NCBI GenBank assembly: GCA_016788865.1
Contig: JAEUSB010000046.1
Coordinates: 1 to 64,000, forward strand
Origin: Leptospirales bacterium
Lineage (GTDB): Bacteria; Spirochaetota; Leptospiria; Leptospirales; Leptonemataceae
Length of the DNA: 64,000 bases
Reading direction: 5' to 3'
The first letter of the stretch is position 1; each line of letters opens with the position of its first letter. The notes under the pieces were generated by a model that saw only the letters and a list, made by a program, of their open reading frames with translations, was not told the origin of the DNA and did not search any database. Made by a program: the position numbers and the translations under genes. This document shows, one piece after another, positions 8,569 to 16,682 of the stretch.

Positions 8569-10305
8569 TCAATCGATGTAGTCTTTCAGCTTCTTGCTCC
8601 GGGACGGATGACGCAGACGACGCAAAGCTTTTGCTTCAATCTGCCGAATCCGTTCCCGTGTTACCTGGAATACGTATCCTACTTCTTCCAGAGTATGCGA
8701 ATATCCATCATCGAGACCAAAACGCATACGGAGAACTTTCTGTTCACGCGCCGGCAATGTGTTCAAGACGCTCTTGATTTGCTCTGTAAGCAGTTTGTGC
8801 GCCGTGCTATTAATGGGCGATTCCACTTCCATATCCGGGATAAAATCCCCGAGCTCTGAGTCTTCTTCTGAGCCCACCGGAACTTCAAGGGAGATAGGCT
8901 CGCGCGCCACGTTCTTAACTGCTTTGACTTTCTGGACCGGCCAACCAAGACGTTCTGCAATTTCTTCGTTTGTAGGTTCGCGACCTGTTTCTTGCAAGAA
9001 CAGACGTGTTTCGCGCACAACCTTGTTGATCTGTTCGATCATATGGATTGGAATACGAATCGTGCGCGCCTGATCAGAAATAGCGCGAGTGATAGCCTGA
9101 CGAATCCACCACGTAGCGTACGTGGAGAATTTGTAGCCCTTCTTGTACTCGAACTTGTCGACAGCTTTAATCAGACCAATGTTTCCTTCCTGGATCAAAT
9201 CAAAGAAGTGCATACCGCGGTTTGCATAACGTTTGGCAATGGAAACAACCAGACGCAGGTTTGCTTTGATCAGTTCTTTTTTGGCCTGCGCGATTTCGCG
9301 TTCCCCGCGATTTAACGACTCACCCCAACGCAAAATGTCCGCAACGGATGAACCAGCTTCCTGTTCCATACGGCGCAGTTTACGTTCATTGTTACGAATA
9401 TCTTTTATGATTTCCCGAATTTCATCGATGGGAGTATTCATCTCCTTCTCGATCATATCCAGGCTTTCGTTCTTTTCTATGAAGCGGTTGTAGGCCTTGA
9501 TTTCCTTGATATCTTTGCCGTAGCGAGCACGTATGCCAAGGAAGTGGCGCTGGATCTCTTTGATCCGGAAAACCATGGACTTGATCTTCTGAGAAATTCT
9601 CTGAATTTCTTTTTGAGAGACTCCGACTTTGCGAACTGCATTGAGCAAGATTGCCTTGGATTCGTCGGCCTTGACGCGATACTCGCGCCATTTCTTTGAG
9701 CCCTCAACGTATTTCTTAAGTTTGTTCTGCGCTTCCTGCAGCTTCTTTTCCTCAGAAACAATTGTCTCCATCTCTGTGAAGAAGATCTTCTCCAGCTTCT
9801 CGAGTTCTGAGCTGGACATATAGTAGGCTTTGTTTGCTCGAACTACATCGGTGATTTTGATTTTGCGTGAACGAATCTTTGGCAGAAGCTTCATGAAGTT
9901 CGCGCGCAAGAGTGAGGATTCGAGAATCGTTTCTTCGATTATGTTCTCGCCGTTTTCAATGCGGCGAGCCAGGAATACTTCTTTGTCTCCGGAAATGAGC
10001 GATACGCGTCCGATCTCTTTCAGGTAGAGTCGAATTGGATCATCGCTTGAATTGGCTGGCTGATCCTTTTTCTTCCTGGCCTTTGCCGGGGGTTCTTTCT
10101 TTACAATCTCTTCTGAGGGACGACTTGAGTATTCCTCAACGACTTCAATACCCATTTGATTGAGGAGGGTAAATACGTCTTCGATCCGTTCCGAGTTTAC
10201 GATCTTCTCTGGCAGGTATTCATTGATCTCGTCATAAGTGATCTCCCCGTTGGCCTTGCCAATGGAGATGATTTTCTGTATTTCCGGTAAGTCTTCCATG
10301 GACAT
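8569..10305 (-). CDS. rpoD: Primary RNA polymerase sigma factor
   Basis: A 578-residue primary sigma-70. A region 1.1 lies at the N-terminus, followed by region 1.2 ([18 protein letters not shown]) and a charged non-conserved segment. Region 2 has the core-binding and -10 recognition helices ([20 protein letters not shown], then [20 protein letters not shown]), then regions 3 and 4. Region 4.2 has the -35 recognition helix in [20 protein letters not shown]. It is the last gene of the rpsU-yqeY-dnaG-rpoD unit and starts six bases after the dnaG stop. Presence of the housekeeping sigma factor supports reading TTGACA/TATAAT-like promoters in this genome. Identity is very secure. Confidence 0.98.
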   Translation of the reverse strand: MSMEDLPEIQKIISIGKANGEITYDEINEYLPEKIVNSERIEDVFTLLNQMGIEVVEEYSSRPSEEIVKKEPPAKARKKKDQPANSSDDPIRLYLKEIGRVSLISGDKEVFLARRIENGENIIEETILESSLLRANFMKLLPKIRSRKIKITDVVRANKAYYMSSSELEKLEKIFFTEMETIVSEEKKLQEAQNKLKKYVEGSKKWREYRVKADESKAILLNAVRKVGVSQKEIQRISQKIKSMVFRIKEIQRHFLGIRARYGKDIKEIKAYNRFIEKNESLDMIEKEMNTPIDEIREIIKDIRNNERKLRRMEQEAGSSVADILRWGESLNRGEREIAQAKKELIKANLRLVVSIAKRYANRGMHFFDLIQEGNIGLIKAVDKFEYKKGYKFSTYATWWIRQAITRAISDQARTIRIPIHMIEQINKVVRETRLFLQETGREPTNEEIAERLGWPVQKVKAVKNVAREPISLEVPVGSEEDSELGDFIPDMEVESPINSTAHKLLTEQIKSVLNTLPAREQKVLRMRFGLDDGYSHTLEEVGYVFQVTRERIRQIEAKALRRLRHPSRSKKLKDYID

Positions 10306-10311
10306 GGCTGA

Positions 10312-12186
10312 TTAAACCTCTTCGCCCGATACGGGGGCAGTTTTCGGGGCGGCGTACCCCATTTTCTTTGCCTTTAAGGACTGTAATTCTAAGATAATCA
10401 CCATCTGATCATTTCGCAAGGCCTGCTGTAAGATAGGATCGGCGCCAGAAAGCCTTGAATCGAGGGCAGCGAGCTGCTTTTCGAGGACGAGTTCACGATG
10501 CCCGTCGAGCTCGGCCCGGATTGTGGCCTCAACTTGATCGGCTGCTATTTCCGGGGCGTTCATATGGAGTCCGTTAAATATAGAGATGACTTCATCCGGC
10601 AATTGTTCACCAAATACATTGGCCGGCGTCCAACGATTGCCAGAAAGTGCGCGTGCTTCCATATACCGGTACATGATTTCTGATGACTCATCCTGGAATT
10701 CAAACGATTGAAGCTCATCACGCATGTTGCTCAGCGCTTCCGAATGTGAAATGAACAGAGTAACAATCCGCCGCTCCCTGGCAGCAATCGGGTCGACTTT
10801 TGTCCGGGCAGCTGGCGCAGGGCGGACTACCTTCACACTGGAACGGTTTCCGGGCGCATCCGTCCTGAGTCCGATCAAAGACGCACCTTCTTGCGCCAGA
10901 ATCTGGTTCAGGGGTGCCGGCAGTTCCCGGGTCAGGTCTTCGAGCCGCTTAAGCCCGTCCCGTTTTAGATCCGCTTCCGCGTCCGTGCGCTTTCTTTCGT
11001 ATTCAGTCCGGACACCTTCTGCAAACTTAAGCAGACCTTCTGCGCCAGCTCCGGCTACGGGAATTGTTGCCTGACCAGGAAACATTGTTTCTACAATAAG
11101 ATAACGTTCTACAGAAATGGACATACCCAGCATGGCCAGGATTGTCGCCGGATCCGTTCGGTTGGATAGATCGAATGCGTCCATCCCCTCTGGAAGGAGC
11201 AGCACCCGTCCTCGCAATTTCCCTTTTTCAAGAAGCAATCGCGAAGCCTTGAGAGCTGCAGCCCGGCCGGCTTTATCCCCGTCCATCATACAGACGATTG
11301 TATCTGCATATTTCTCGATCAGTTTCAGTTGATTTTCAGTAAATGCTGTCCCAAGCGGAGCCACAGCCCGACCGAGCCCTGCCCGGGCCAATCCAAGTAC
11401 ATCGAGATAGCCTTCAACCAGAATGGCTTCCCGTGAACTTCTGATCTCACGCAGGGATTGAAATAGTCCATACAGAGTTTCATGCTTATGAAAAACTTTT
11501 GAATCCTGGGAGTTTACGTATTTTGCGCGATCGTCCTGTCCCGGCAATGCGCGTCCGCCAAATCCGCAGAGTCGCCCCGACGCGTCGCGAATAGGAAACA
11601 TCAATCGACCGCGAAAGAAATCGTATGGCCGGCCTTCTCTATCATCTTCTTTGACGCGAAGAATTCCCATTTCTTTAAGCAGATCCTCGCGGCCGCGAAT
11701 CCCATTCTGATCAAGACCAGGGACAACGAACTGCCAGGCTTCGGGTGATGAGCCCAGCTCAAATGCGTCGGCAATCTCCGGAGTAATGGAGCGACTGTTC
11801 ATGTATGCCAGCATGCGATCATCTGTCTTCAGATGCGATCTGTAGAGGCGTAAAACCTGCTCATTTAGATCGTAGTATTTCTTTAGTGGATCTTCGCGCG
11901 TGTGGGCTGCGCGTTCAATTCCCGCATAACGCGCAAGATCGTCCATCGCCTGGATGAATGTGAGGCCTTCGCGCTCCATTACAAACGTGAACAAATCCCC
12001 GTCCTTGCCGCAGCCAAAACAGTGATAACGTCCCGTATCCGGTCTTACGTTAAATGATGGAGACTTTTCGCCATGAAAAGGACAGAGACCAACGTAGCCC
12101 TTCCCGCTTTTCTTTAATTTAACAAACCGACCAATGTACGATTCTATAGGGATTGCGGCTAAAATACGTTCTTTCAGGTCGCTCAA
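10312..12186 (-). CDS. dnaG: DNA primase
   Basis: A 624-residue primase that makes RNA primers at the replication fork. The N-terminal CHC2 zinc finger has Cys35, His38, Cys56 and Cys59. The TOPRIM catalytic core includes EAILVEGYLDVLGLARAG and the metal-binding MMDGDKAGRAA. The C-terminal third is less conserved and should hold the helicase-interaction domain. Nine bases separate it from the upstream yqeY stop, and it runs directly into rpoD. Order and content match the macromolecular synthesis operon known from many bacteria, with yqeY inserted. Confidence 0.97.
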   Translation of the reverse strand: MSDLKERILAAIPIESYIGRFVKLKKSGKGYVGLCPFHGEKSPSFNVRPDTGRYHCFGCGKDGDLFTFVMEREGLTFIQAMDDLARYAGIERAAHTREDPLKKYYDLNEQVLRLYRSHLKTDDRMLAYMNSRSITPEIADAFELGSSPEAWQFVVPGLDQNGIRGREDLLKEMGILRVKEDDREGRPYDFFRGRLMFPIRDASGRLCGFGGRALPGQDDRAKYVNSQDSKVFHKHETLYGLFQSLREIRSSREAILVEGYLDVLGLARAGLGRAVAPLGTAFTENQLKLIEKYADTIVCMMDGDKAGRAAALKASRLLLEKGKLRGRVLLLPEGMDAFDLSNRTDPATILAMLGMSISVERYLIVETMFPGQATIPVAGAGAEGLLKFAEGVRTEYERKRTDAEADLKRDGLKRLEDLTRELPAPLNQILAQEGASLIGLRTDAPGNRSSVKVVRPAPAARTKVDPIAARERRIVTLFISHSEALSNMRDELQSFEFQDESSEIMYRYMEARALSGNRWTPANVFGEQLPDEVISIFNGLHMNAPEIAADQVEATIRAELDGHRELVLEKQLAALDSRLSGADPILQQALRNDQMVIILELQSLKAKKMGYAAPKTAPVSGEEV

Positions 12187-12195
12187 AAAACGACC

Positions 12196-12651
12196 TCAGC
12201 CACCAAGCAGGCTTTTTACTATTTTGTTTACCGTAGTTCCGTCTACGCTCTGGCCTTTGAACGCAGCCATGACCTTGCCCATTACTTTACCCAGATCCTG
12301 GGGACCCTGGGGCTTCACTTCTGCGATGATCTCCTGCGCTTTCTTGCGGATCACGTCTTCAGAAACGTTAGCCGGCAAATATGTCTCAAGGACGGCGATT
12401 TCCGCTGCCTCTTTAGCTGCAAGCTCCGGACGATCACCCTTTTCAAATTGTTCTTTTGCATCATTGCGCTTCTTGATTGCAGTGCGCATGATTTTCATGA
12501 CGATTTCATCTTCCAGGGCTTGCGCACCGGTTTTTGTCATCTCATACTGAAGATCACTCTTGAGCATTCGGAGGGTGCCCAGGCGGACCTCCTCCTTCTT
12601 TCTCATGGCGTCTTTGATATCTTCGCCAATTTTTTCTTGTAAAGACGGCAT
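12196..12651 (-). CDS. yqeY: GatB/YqeY-domain protein
   Basis: A 151-residue protein of the YqeY family, homologous to the C-terminal tRNA-binding tail domain of the GatB amidotransferase subunit. It has the typical opening (LQEKIGEDIKDAMRKKEEVRLGTLRMLKSD), a helical body and the family C-terminus with GKVMAAFKGQSVDGTTVNKIV. The length matches the family norm. The start ATG overlaps the rpsU stop (ATGA), so it is translationally coupled to ribosomal protein S21. The molecular role is not settled in the family; tRNA or aminoacyl-tRNA related function is inferred from homology. Confidence 0.93.
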   Translation of the reverse strand: MPSLQEKIGEDIKDAMRKKEEVRLGTLRMLKSDLQYEMTKTGAQALEDEIVMKIMRTAIKKRNDAKEQFEKGDRPELAAKEAAEIAVLETYLPANVSEDVIRKKAQEIIAEVKPQGPQDLGKVMGKVMAAFKGQSVDGTTVNKIVKSLLGG

Positions 12652-12860
12652 CAGGCCTTGTCTTTACGAAGCATCAAGATGCGTTTCTTTTCCCGTTTGC
12701 GAACGGCAGCATCATGCTTGCGCTTACGTCTTTCGGAAGGTTTTTCAAAGTACTCGCGGCGTTTGATTTCTGATTGAATTCCCGCGTTGACACATTCTCT
12801 TTTGAATCTTTTCAGGGCCGATTCGATTGATTCGCCCTCTTTTACAACAACACCGATCAT
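12651..12860 (-). CDS. rpsU: 30S ribosomal protein S21
   Basis: A 69-residue basic protein with the S21 signature [19 protein letters not shown], then [19 protein letters not shown]21 sits near the anti-Shine-Dalgarno region of the small subunit and helps mRNA engagement. It is the first gene of the rpsU-yqeY-dnaG-rpoD unit. No ribosome binding site stands directly before its ATG; the good AGGAG lies 28 bases upstream and serves an in-frame five-codon mini-ORF that ends six bases before the rpsU ATG. Reinitiation or leader control is therefore likely. Confidence 0.96.
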   Translation of the reverse strand: MIGVVVKEGESIESALKRFKRECVNAGIQSEIKRREYFEKPSERRKRKHDAAVRKREKKRILMLRKDKA

Positions 12861-12863
12861 ATA

Positions 12864-12912
12864 CTAGAAACGAAGCTCCATTTTACTCTCCTGAAATTTG
12901 CTAAAAAAGCAA
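12864..12912 (-). promoter_or_regulatory. rpsU leader: mini-ORF and small hairpin
   Basis: On the minus strand, AGGAGAG (12886-12892) precedes an ATG at 12879-12881 with ideal spacing. That frame reads M-E-L-R-F and stops at TAG (12864-12866); rpsU begins three bases later, in the same frame. A small stem (TTGCT 12898-12902 with AGCAA 12908-12912) lies just upstream of the Shine-Dalgarno site. The arrangement looks like a minicistron that feeds ribosomes to rpsU by termination and reinitiation. Confidence 0.5.
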
Positions 12913-12999
12913 GATTTTTGGCTGCATTCGGCACGTCTATAAGGAATTGCAAACGGGCCCGGTCATCGACGCCTGTACTCGGTCTGGCTCAGAATATCA

Positions 13000-15324
13000 A
13001 TGACAAGCCACGGGCTCCATACAAGCCTGGAACAAGTGTTCTCCTGGATAACTCGTAGCCTGGACCCGGGTCGTCTGGCCCTCGCCTTATCCACAGTTTT
13101 ACTCACACTTCTACTCACACCTACGCTTGAAGCATCGCCTGTGCGCCTGGAGCCCGGCGTCCCATTGCCTGTGCCAGATCTGGAAGTCTTCCTGGATCAC
13201 ACGGGGGAATTGGCCTTTGATCAGGTTCAGACCGCCACCTTTACAAGGGTCTCAGGAAATAGCTACGTCGAGGGCTTCTCCGGAGGGACCCTCTGGGTTC
13301 GATTCGAGACCGAAAACACCGGGCATCCCGCGGACTGGCTCCTGGTTCAGGGCTATGCTGCCGTTCAAAACATGGAGCTGTTTGGTAAGGGCCAGACGGG
13401 ACTCCGCACAGGCATGGCCGTACCCGTATCCGAACGAGCGCTGAAAGAGCGACAGCTCATCCTCCCGCTCAAGTGTGAGGGGAAGCAAACATGGTATTTG
13501 CGGGTATGGGGTGAGACAGCACTTCGCGTGCGCCTGCATGTGATGGACCGAACGGCTTTCGAGCAGTTTGATCGAGCCGGAATCCTTACCCTGGCCATTT
13601 ACGCGGGAAGCTGTCTCGGGTTAACGGTCTTCGCCTGGGTAGCAGCCCTTCTCGATCGAAACGCTGGCTTCATGCTCTTTGGCCTCAGCCTGTTTTTTGG
13701 GATTGTTCTGGTCCTCTGCCAGTGGGGATTCGTGGGTTTCTACCTTGTTCCGCAAAACCCGCAGCTTGCAATTATACTCAATGCAGCCGGTCCCGGACTC
13801 TTTGCCCTGTTTACGATTGAGTTTACCCGCAAATTCCTTTCTGCAAGAACCGTTTCAAGAATCTACAACCGTGTGCTAATGGGCATCAGCGCCCTGGGCC
13901 TGTGCATGGCCCTCTATTCGATTTTCAAGCCTGGCTTGATCACCATGCTAAACAATTTCTTGATCGTACTCTTGCTTTTGAGCCTCACAATGTTGACCGT
14001 GCTGGCTATCCGCCATGGAGTAAAATCCGCTCGCTACTTTTTTGCAGGTAGTATGTTCTATATCACGAGCGCTATTCCCTATTTCCTTCGAGTCTTTGGG
14101 ATAGTCCAGGGTGGATTCTGGAGCGACTACGGAACGTTATTCGGTGGATTCGTATACGCATTGGTACTTGCCGGTGGTCTAATTGATAGACTCCGTTCGC
14201 TAGCCGGCGAACGCGCTTCACTTGAAACCGTGGCGCGTGAACGCGCGGAATTTTTTGCAATGATGAGTCATGAGATTCGCACACCCATGAACGGCGTAAT
14301 CTGGATGACAGATTTGCTAAATTCAGGATCACTCACACCGTCGCAGCAACCAATCGTCAATGCGCTCGCAGAGAGCGCGCGAAGCCTGCTCCGGATCATC
14401 AATGACTTTCTGGATTTTTCAAGACTGCAGTCCGTTGCCTTCAAGGTAGAGGCAACCTCGTTTGACATCCGGCAGTTGTTGAATGGCGTGAGAGATGCTC
14501 TGGCATCGCTGGCGGAAAATCGCGGCATAACAATCGAAACCGTGGTCGATCCTTCGTTGCCCGAGAGGCTTTCCGGAGATGAGCTTCGTCTCAGGCAGAT
14601 TCTGTTGAATCTTGGCAGCAATGGTTTGAAATTCACTGACAAAGGCAAGATTACAATTTCTCTGGATCTACTGGCGGCGGACGATGAAAGAATGCAGGTA
14701 GAGTTCAGTGTGCGCGACACCGGCCGCGGAATTCCACAAGACAGGATCGGGGATCTATTTAAACCATTTGTGCGATTGCACCCCGAATCAATGGCAGTGG
14801 GCACCGGCCTTGGCCTTGCTATTGCCAACAAGCTCGTGGAGCACATGGGGGGAAAGATCGAAGTTGAGAGCGAAGTGGATGTAGGTTCTGTATTTCGATT
14901 TGGTATCTGGCTGCACTGGTCCAATGAACTACCAGTCGAGAAAGTCACATCAACAGAAGTCTACGAATTTCGGGTTCTGGTGGCCGAAGACAATGAGATC
15001 AATCGCATGGTCGCACAAACGCTATTCCAGTCTCTTGGAATGTCGGTCGAGCTTGTGGAGAACGGACGCGAAGCCCTCGACAAACTGGAGAAAGAAACCT
15101 ACGACCTGGTCTTCCTCGATCTGCAGATGCCGGTTATGGACGGTGAAACGGCAGCAGCACACATTCGTAGGCTTTACAAAGGGCTATATATCGTGGCCCT
15201 GACCGCAAACGCAGAGACATCGATCGTCGCTGACGGTCTCGCAGATGAACTTCTATTGAAGCCACTCACTGTCGATGCTGCACGACAGGTGCTCGAGACC
15301 TTTCGCGAAACGCGAAAGAATTAA
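13000..15324 (+). CDS. 7TM-type hybrid sensor histidine kinase
   Basis: A 774-residue kinase. After an N-terminal hydrophobic segment (about 25-45) comes a beta-sandwich extracellular domain of the 7TMR-DISMED2 type (about 50-185, GGTLWVRFETENTG). Seven membrane helices follow (about 193-396), then HisKA with His424 in MMSHEIRTPMNG. The HATPase has GDELRLRQILLNLGSNGLKF, DTGRGI and GTGLGLAIANKL. The receiver has Asp707 in LVFLDLQMPVMDG. DISM sensors usually bind carbohydrates or other extracellular ligands. It is monocistronic, divergent from rpsU, and has no output gene beside it. It resembles the kinase at 1603-3666 in ending with a receiver but has an unrelated sensor. Confidence 0.93.
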   Translation: MTSHGLHTSLEQVFSWITRSLDPGRLALALSTVLLTLLLTPTLEASPVRLEPGVPLPVPDLEVFLDHTGELAFDQVQTATFTRVSGNSYVEGFSGGTLWVRFETENTGHPADWLLVQGYAAVQNMELFGKGQTGLRTGMAVPVSERALKERQLILPLKCEGKQTWYLRVWGETALRVRLHVMDRTAFEQFDRAGILTLAIYAGSCLGLTVFAWVAALLDRNAGFMLFGLSLFFGIVLVLCQWGFVGFYLVPQNPQLAIILNAAGPGLFALFTIEFTRKFLSARTVSRIYNRVLMGISALGLCMALYSIFKPGLITMLNNFLIVLLLLSLTMLTVLAIRHGVKSARYFFAGSMFYITSAIPYFLRVFGIVQGGFWSDYGTLFGGFVYALVLAGGLIDRLRSLAGERASLETVARERAEFFAMMSHEIRTPMNGVIWMTDLLNSGSLTPSQQPIVNALAESARSLLRIINDFLDFSRLQSVAFKVEATSFDIRQLLNGVRDALASLAENRGITIETVVDPSLPERLSGDELRLRQILLNLGSNGLKFTDKGKITISLDLLAADDERMQVEFSVRDTGRGIPQDRIGDLFKPFVRLHPESMAVGTGLGLAIANKLVEHMGGKIEVESEVDVGSVFRFGIWLHWSNELPVEKVTSTEVYEFRVLVAEDNEINRMVAQTLFQSLGMSVELVENGREALDKLEKETYDLVFLDLQMPVMDGETAAAHIRRLYKGLYIVALTANAETSIVADGLADELLLKPLTVDAARQVLETFRETRKN

Positions 15325-15438
15325 TTTTCTCAAGTAAACCCAATATCTGTACGAAAATCGCTTCAGGGAACGCAGGATTCTGCCGTACCACAATAAGACA
15401 TAATGCGGCGAATGTCGCATAACAAAACGGGGAGTTAC

Positions 15439-15654
15439 ATGAAACTACAGGACAACGAATTCAAAAAGCAGCTCGAACAGTACATCCAGTTCCGGGGAAT
15501 TGATATCATTCTTCATCTTAAAGACGGCACAGTCATCGAGCTCGACAAGAACCGCAAAATCGACGGCGACATAGTGATTCGCCATACCCGCGAAGGGAAA
15601 AAGGAAGGAATTCACCTGGAAGACATTGTTAAGGCCGACTTCTACGCAGCCTGA
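15439..15654 (+). CDS. Small conserved-looking protein of unknown function
   Basis: A 71-residue protein starting at ATG 15439, chosen because GGGGAG (15429-15434) sits at good spacing; a longer frame opens at 15403 but has no such site. The protein is soluble with alternating charge, and residues about 15-55 (DIILHLKDGTVIELDKNRKIDGD) look like a small beta-barrel or Sm/Hfq-like strand pattern, though no named family is recognised. CATAAT (15399-15404) could be its -10 element. It stands alone between a hybrid kinase and a convergent MerR/TPR gene. Coding potential is convincing; function is not known. Confidence 0.7.
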   Translation: MKLQDNEFKKQLEQYIQFRGIDIILHLKDGTVIELDKNRKIDGDIVIRHTREGKKEGIHLEDIVKADFYAA

Positions 15655-15714
15655 TCGTGTTACGGGCGCCTAACGCGCACCACGAAGGTTAGTAAAGTAA
15701 AATCCAGCAATGAA

Positions 15715-15737
15715 GGCGGGGCGAATCAAAGCCCGCC
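15715..15737. terminator. Possible bidirectional terminator hairpin
   Basis: GGCGGGGC (15715-15722) pairs with GCCCGCC (15731-15737) across an 8-base loop, with one bulged G. It lies between two convergent genes ending at 15654 and 15765. No good T-run follows on either strand, so the call is tentative. Confidence 0.4.
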
Positions 15738-15764
15738 CTTGCCCACTCATCATCGAAAACCAAA

Positions 15765-16619
15765 CTACGCGTCGATTAGCCCCAGGCTCATGTTCTTTTG
15801 TTGATCAATATCAGCAATGAACTGCCTGGCCTGCTCTGACCATTCCGATTCAGAATCCAGTTCAAGATATGCTTCAAAATATGCGCGCGCCGGATCTCCG
15901 TGGCCAAGCTTGAGGTACAGGATTGCAAGATTGAAATGCGATTCAGGAAAATCTGGATCAAGGCGAATCGATTCCTGGAAATAGCGAATGGCCGGAGCAT
16001 ACTTGCCCTGTTTGAAATATGCATTTGCAGTATTATAGACGGCTTCTACGCAATCGGGATTCTTCTTTGCAGCCTCTTCGTAAAACGCAAGGGCCCGATT
16101 CCAACGCCCCTCATCAAAAGCGAGGTTTCCGCGTTCAATTAGCGCGCCAGGATGCCCTGGTTGGATTTTCAGTATCTCGGCAAGAACGCGCAGCAAACGT
16201 TTCTTATCATCCGTGGCCAGGGCTTCTGCGTATGCCTCTTCTAAGACCTTGATGCGATCCTCGGGAGGGGTCTTCTTCTTGAGCTCAACGACCCGAGGCC
16301 CTTCTTCCCCCTGTGGCTTAGCGGGTATCAGTGCAAGCTGGCCGAGTTCCGGATCGGCGTACATGGCACCATCGACTCGAAAGCAAACACCAAAATCAGT
16401 GGAAGCAAGCGCCATGGTGGGCATGAGATCGGGATGCCGCACCATCCGCCTGATTCTGCTCAGCGGGATACGGCGATTTCTGCAGTCCCAGATGAATTGG
16501 ATGCGTCTGAGGTCGGAAAACGCCAGTTCTGCCTCCCCCGGTAAAAGACCGGTCCGGCGCCAATAGTCAATGTGGTAGCGGGGAATTGACAGTTTTACGG
16601 CTGCAACGGAAACGCGCAT
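15765..16619 (-). CDS. MerR-like DNA-binding domain fused to TPR repeats
   Basis: A 284-residue protein. The first 70 residues look like a MerR winged helix ([22 protein letters not shown], then [27 protein letters not shown]). A linker follows, and the C-terminal half (about 155-270) carries three to four TPR units such as [20 protein letters not shown] and [20 protein letters not shown]. There is no metal-binding cysteine set typical of MerR metal sensors. A DNA-binding head with a protein-binding tail suggests a regulator whose activity is set by a partner. It diverges from dnaE with 63 bases between starts. The fold assignments come from pattern reading; the target is unknown. Confidence 0.78.
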   Translation of the reverse strand: MRVSVAAVKLSIPRYHIDYWRRTGLLPGEAELAFSDLRRIQFIWDCRNRRIPLSRIRRMVRHPDLMPTMALASTDFGVCFRVDGAMYADPELGQLALIPAKPQGEEGPRVVELKKKTPPEDRIKVLEEAYAEALATDDKKRLLRVLAEILKIQPGHPGALIERGNLAFDEGRWNRALAFYEEAAKKNPDCVEAVYNTANAYFKQGKYAPAIRYFQESIRLDPDFPESHFNLAILYLKLGHGDPARAYFEAYLELDSESEWSEQARQFIADIDQQKNMSLGLIDA

Positions 16620-16682
16620 AATCCTCTTACAGCAATTCTCTTCATTGCTTGCCGGGTTTTCCAGTCTTTTTTCTTATGTCTC

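Noticed and set aside
12915-12943. Promoter TTTTTG-N17-TATAAG for the 7TM hybrid kinase
   Set aside because: The -10 is good but the -35 is poor, and there is no further support.
14268-14948. A 226-residue minus-strand frame opposite the 7TM hybrid kinase
   Set aside because: The plus strand encodes clear HisKA, ATPase and receiver motifs here; the antisense frame is Ser/Arg-rich shadow.
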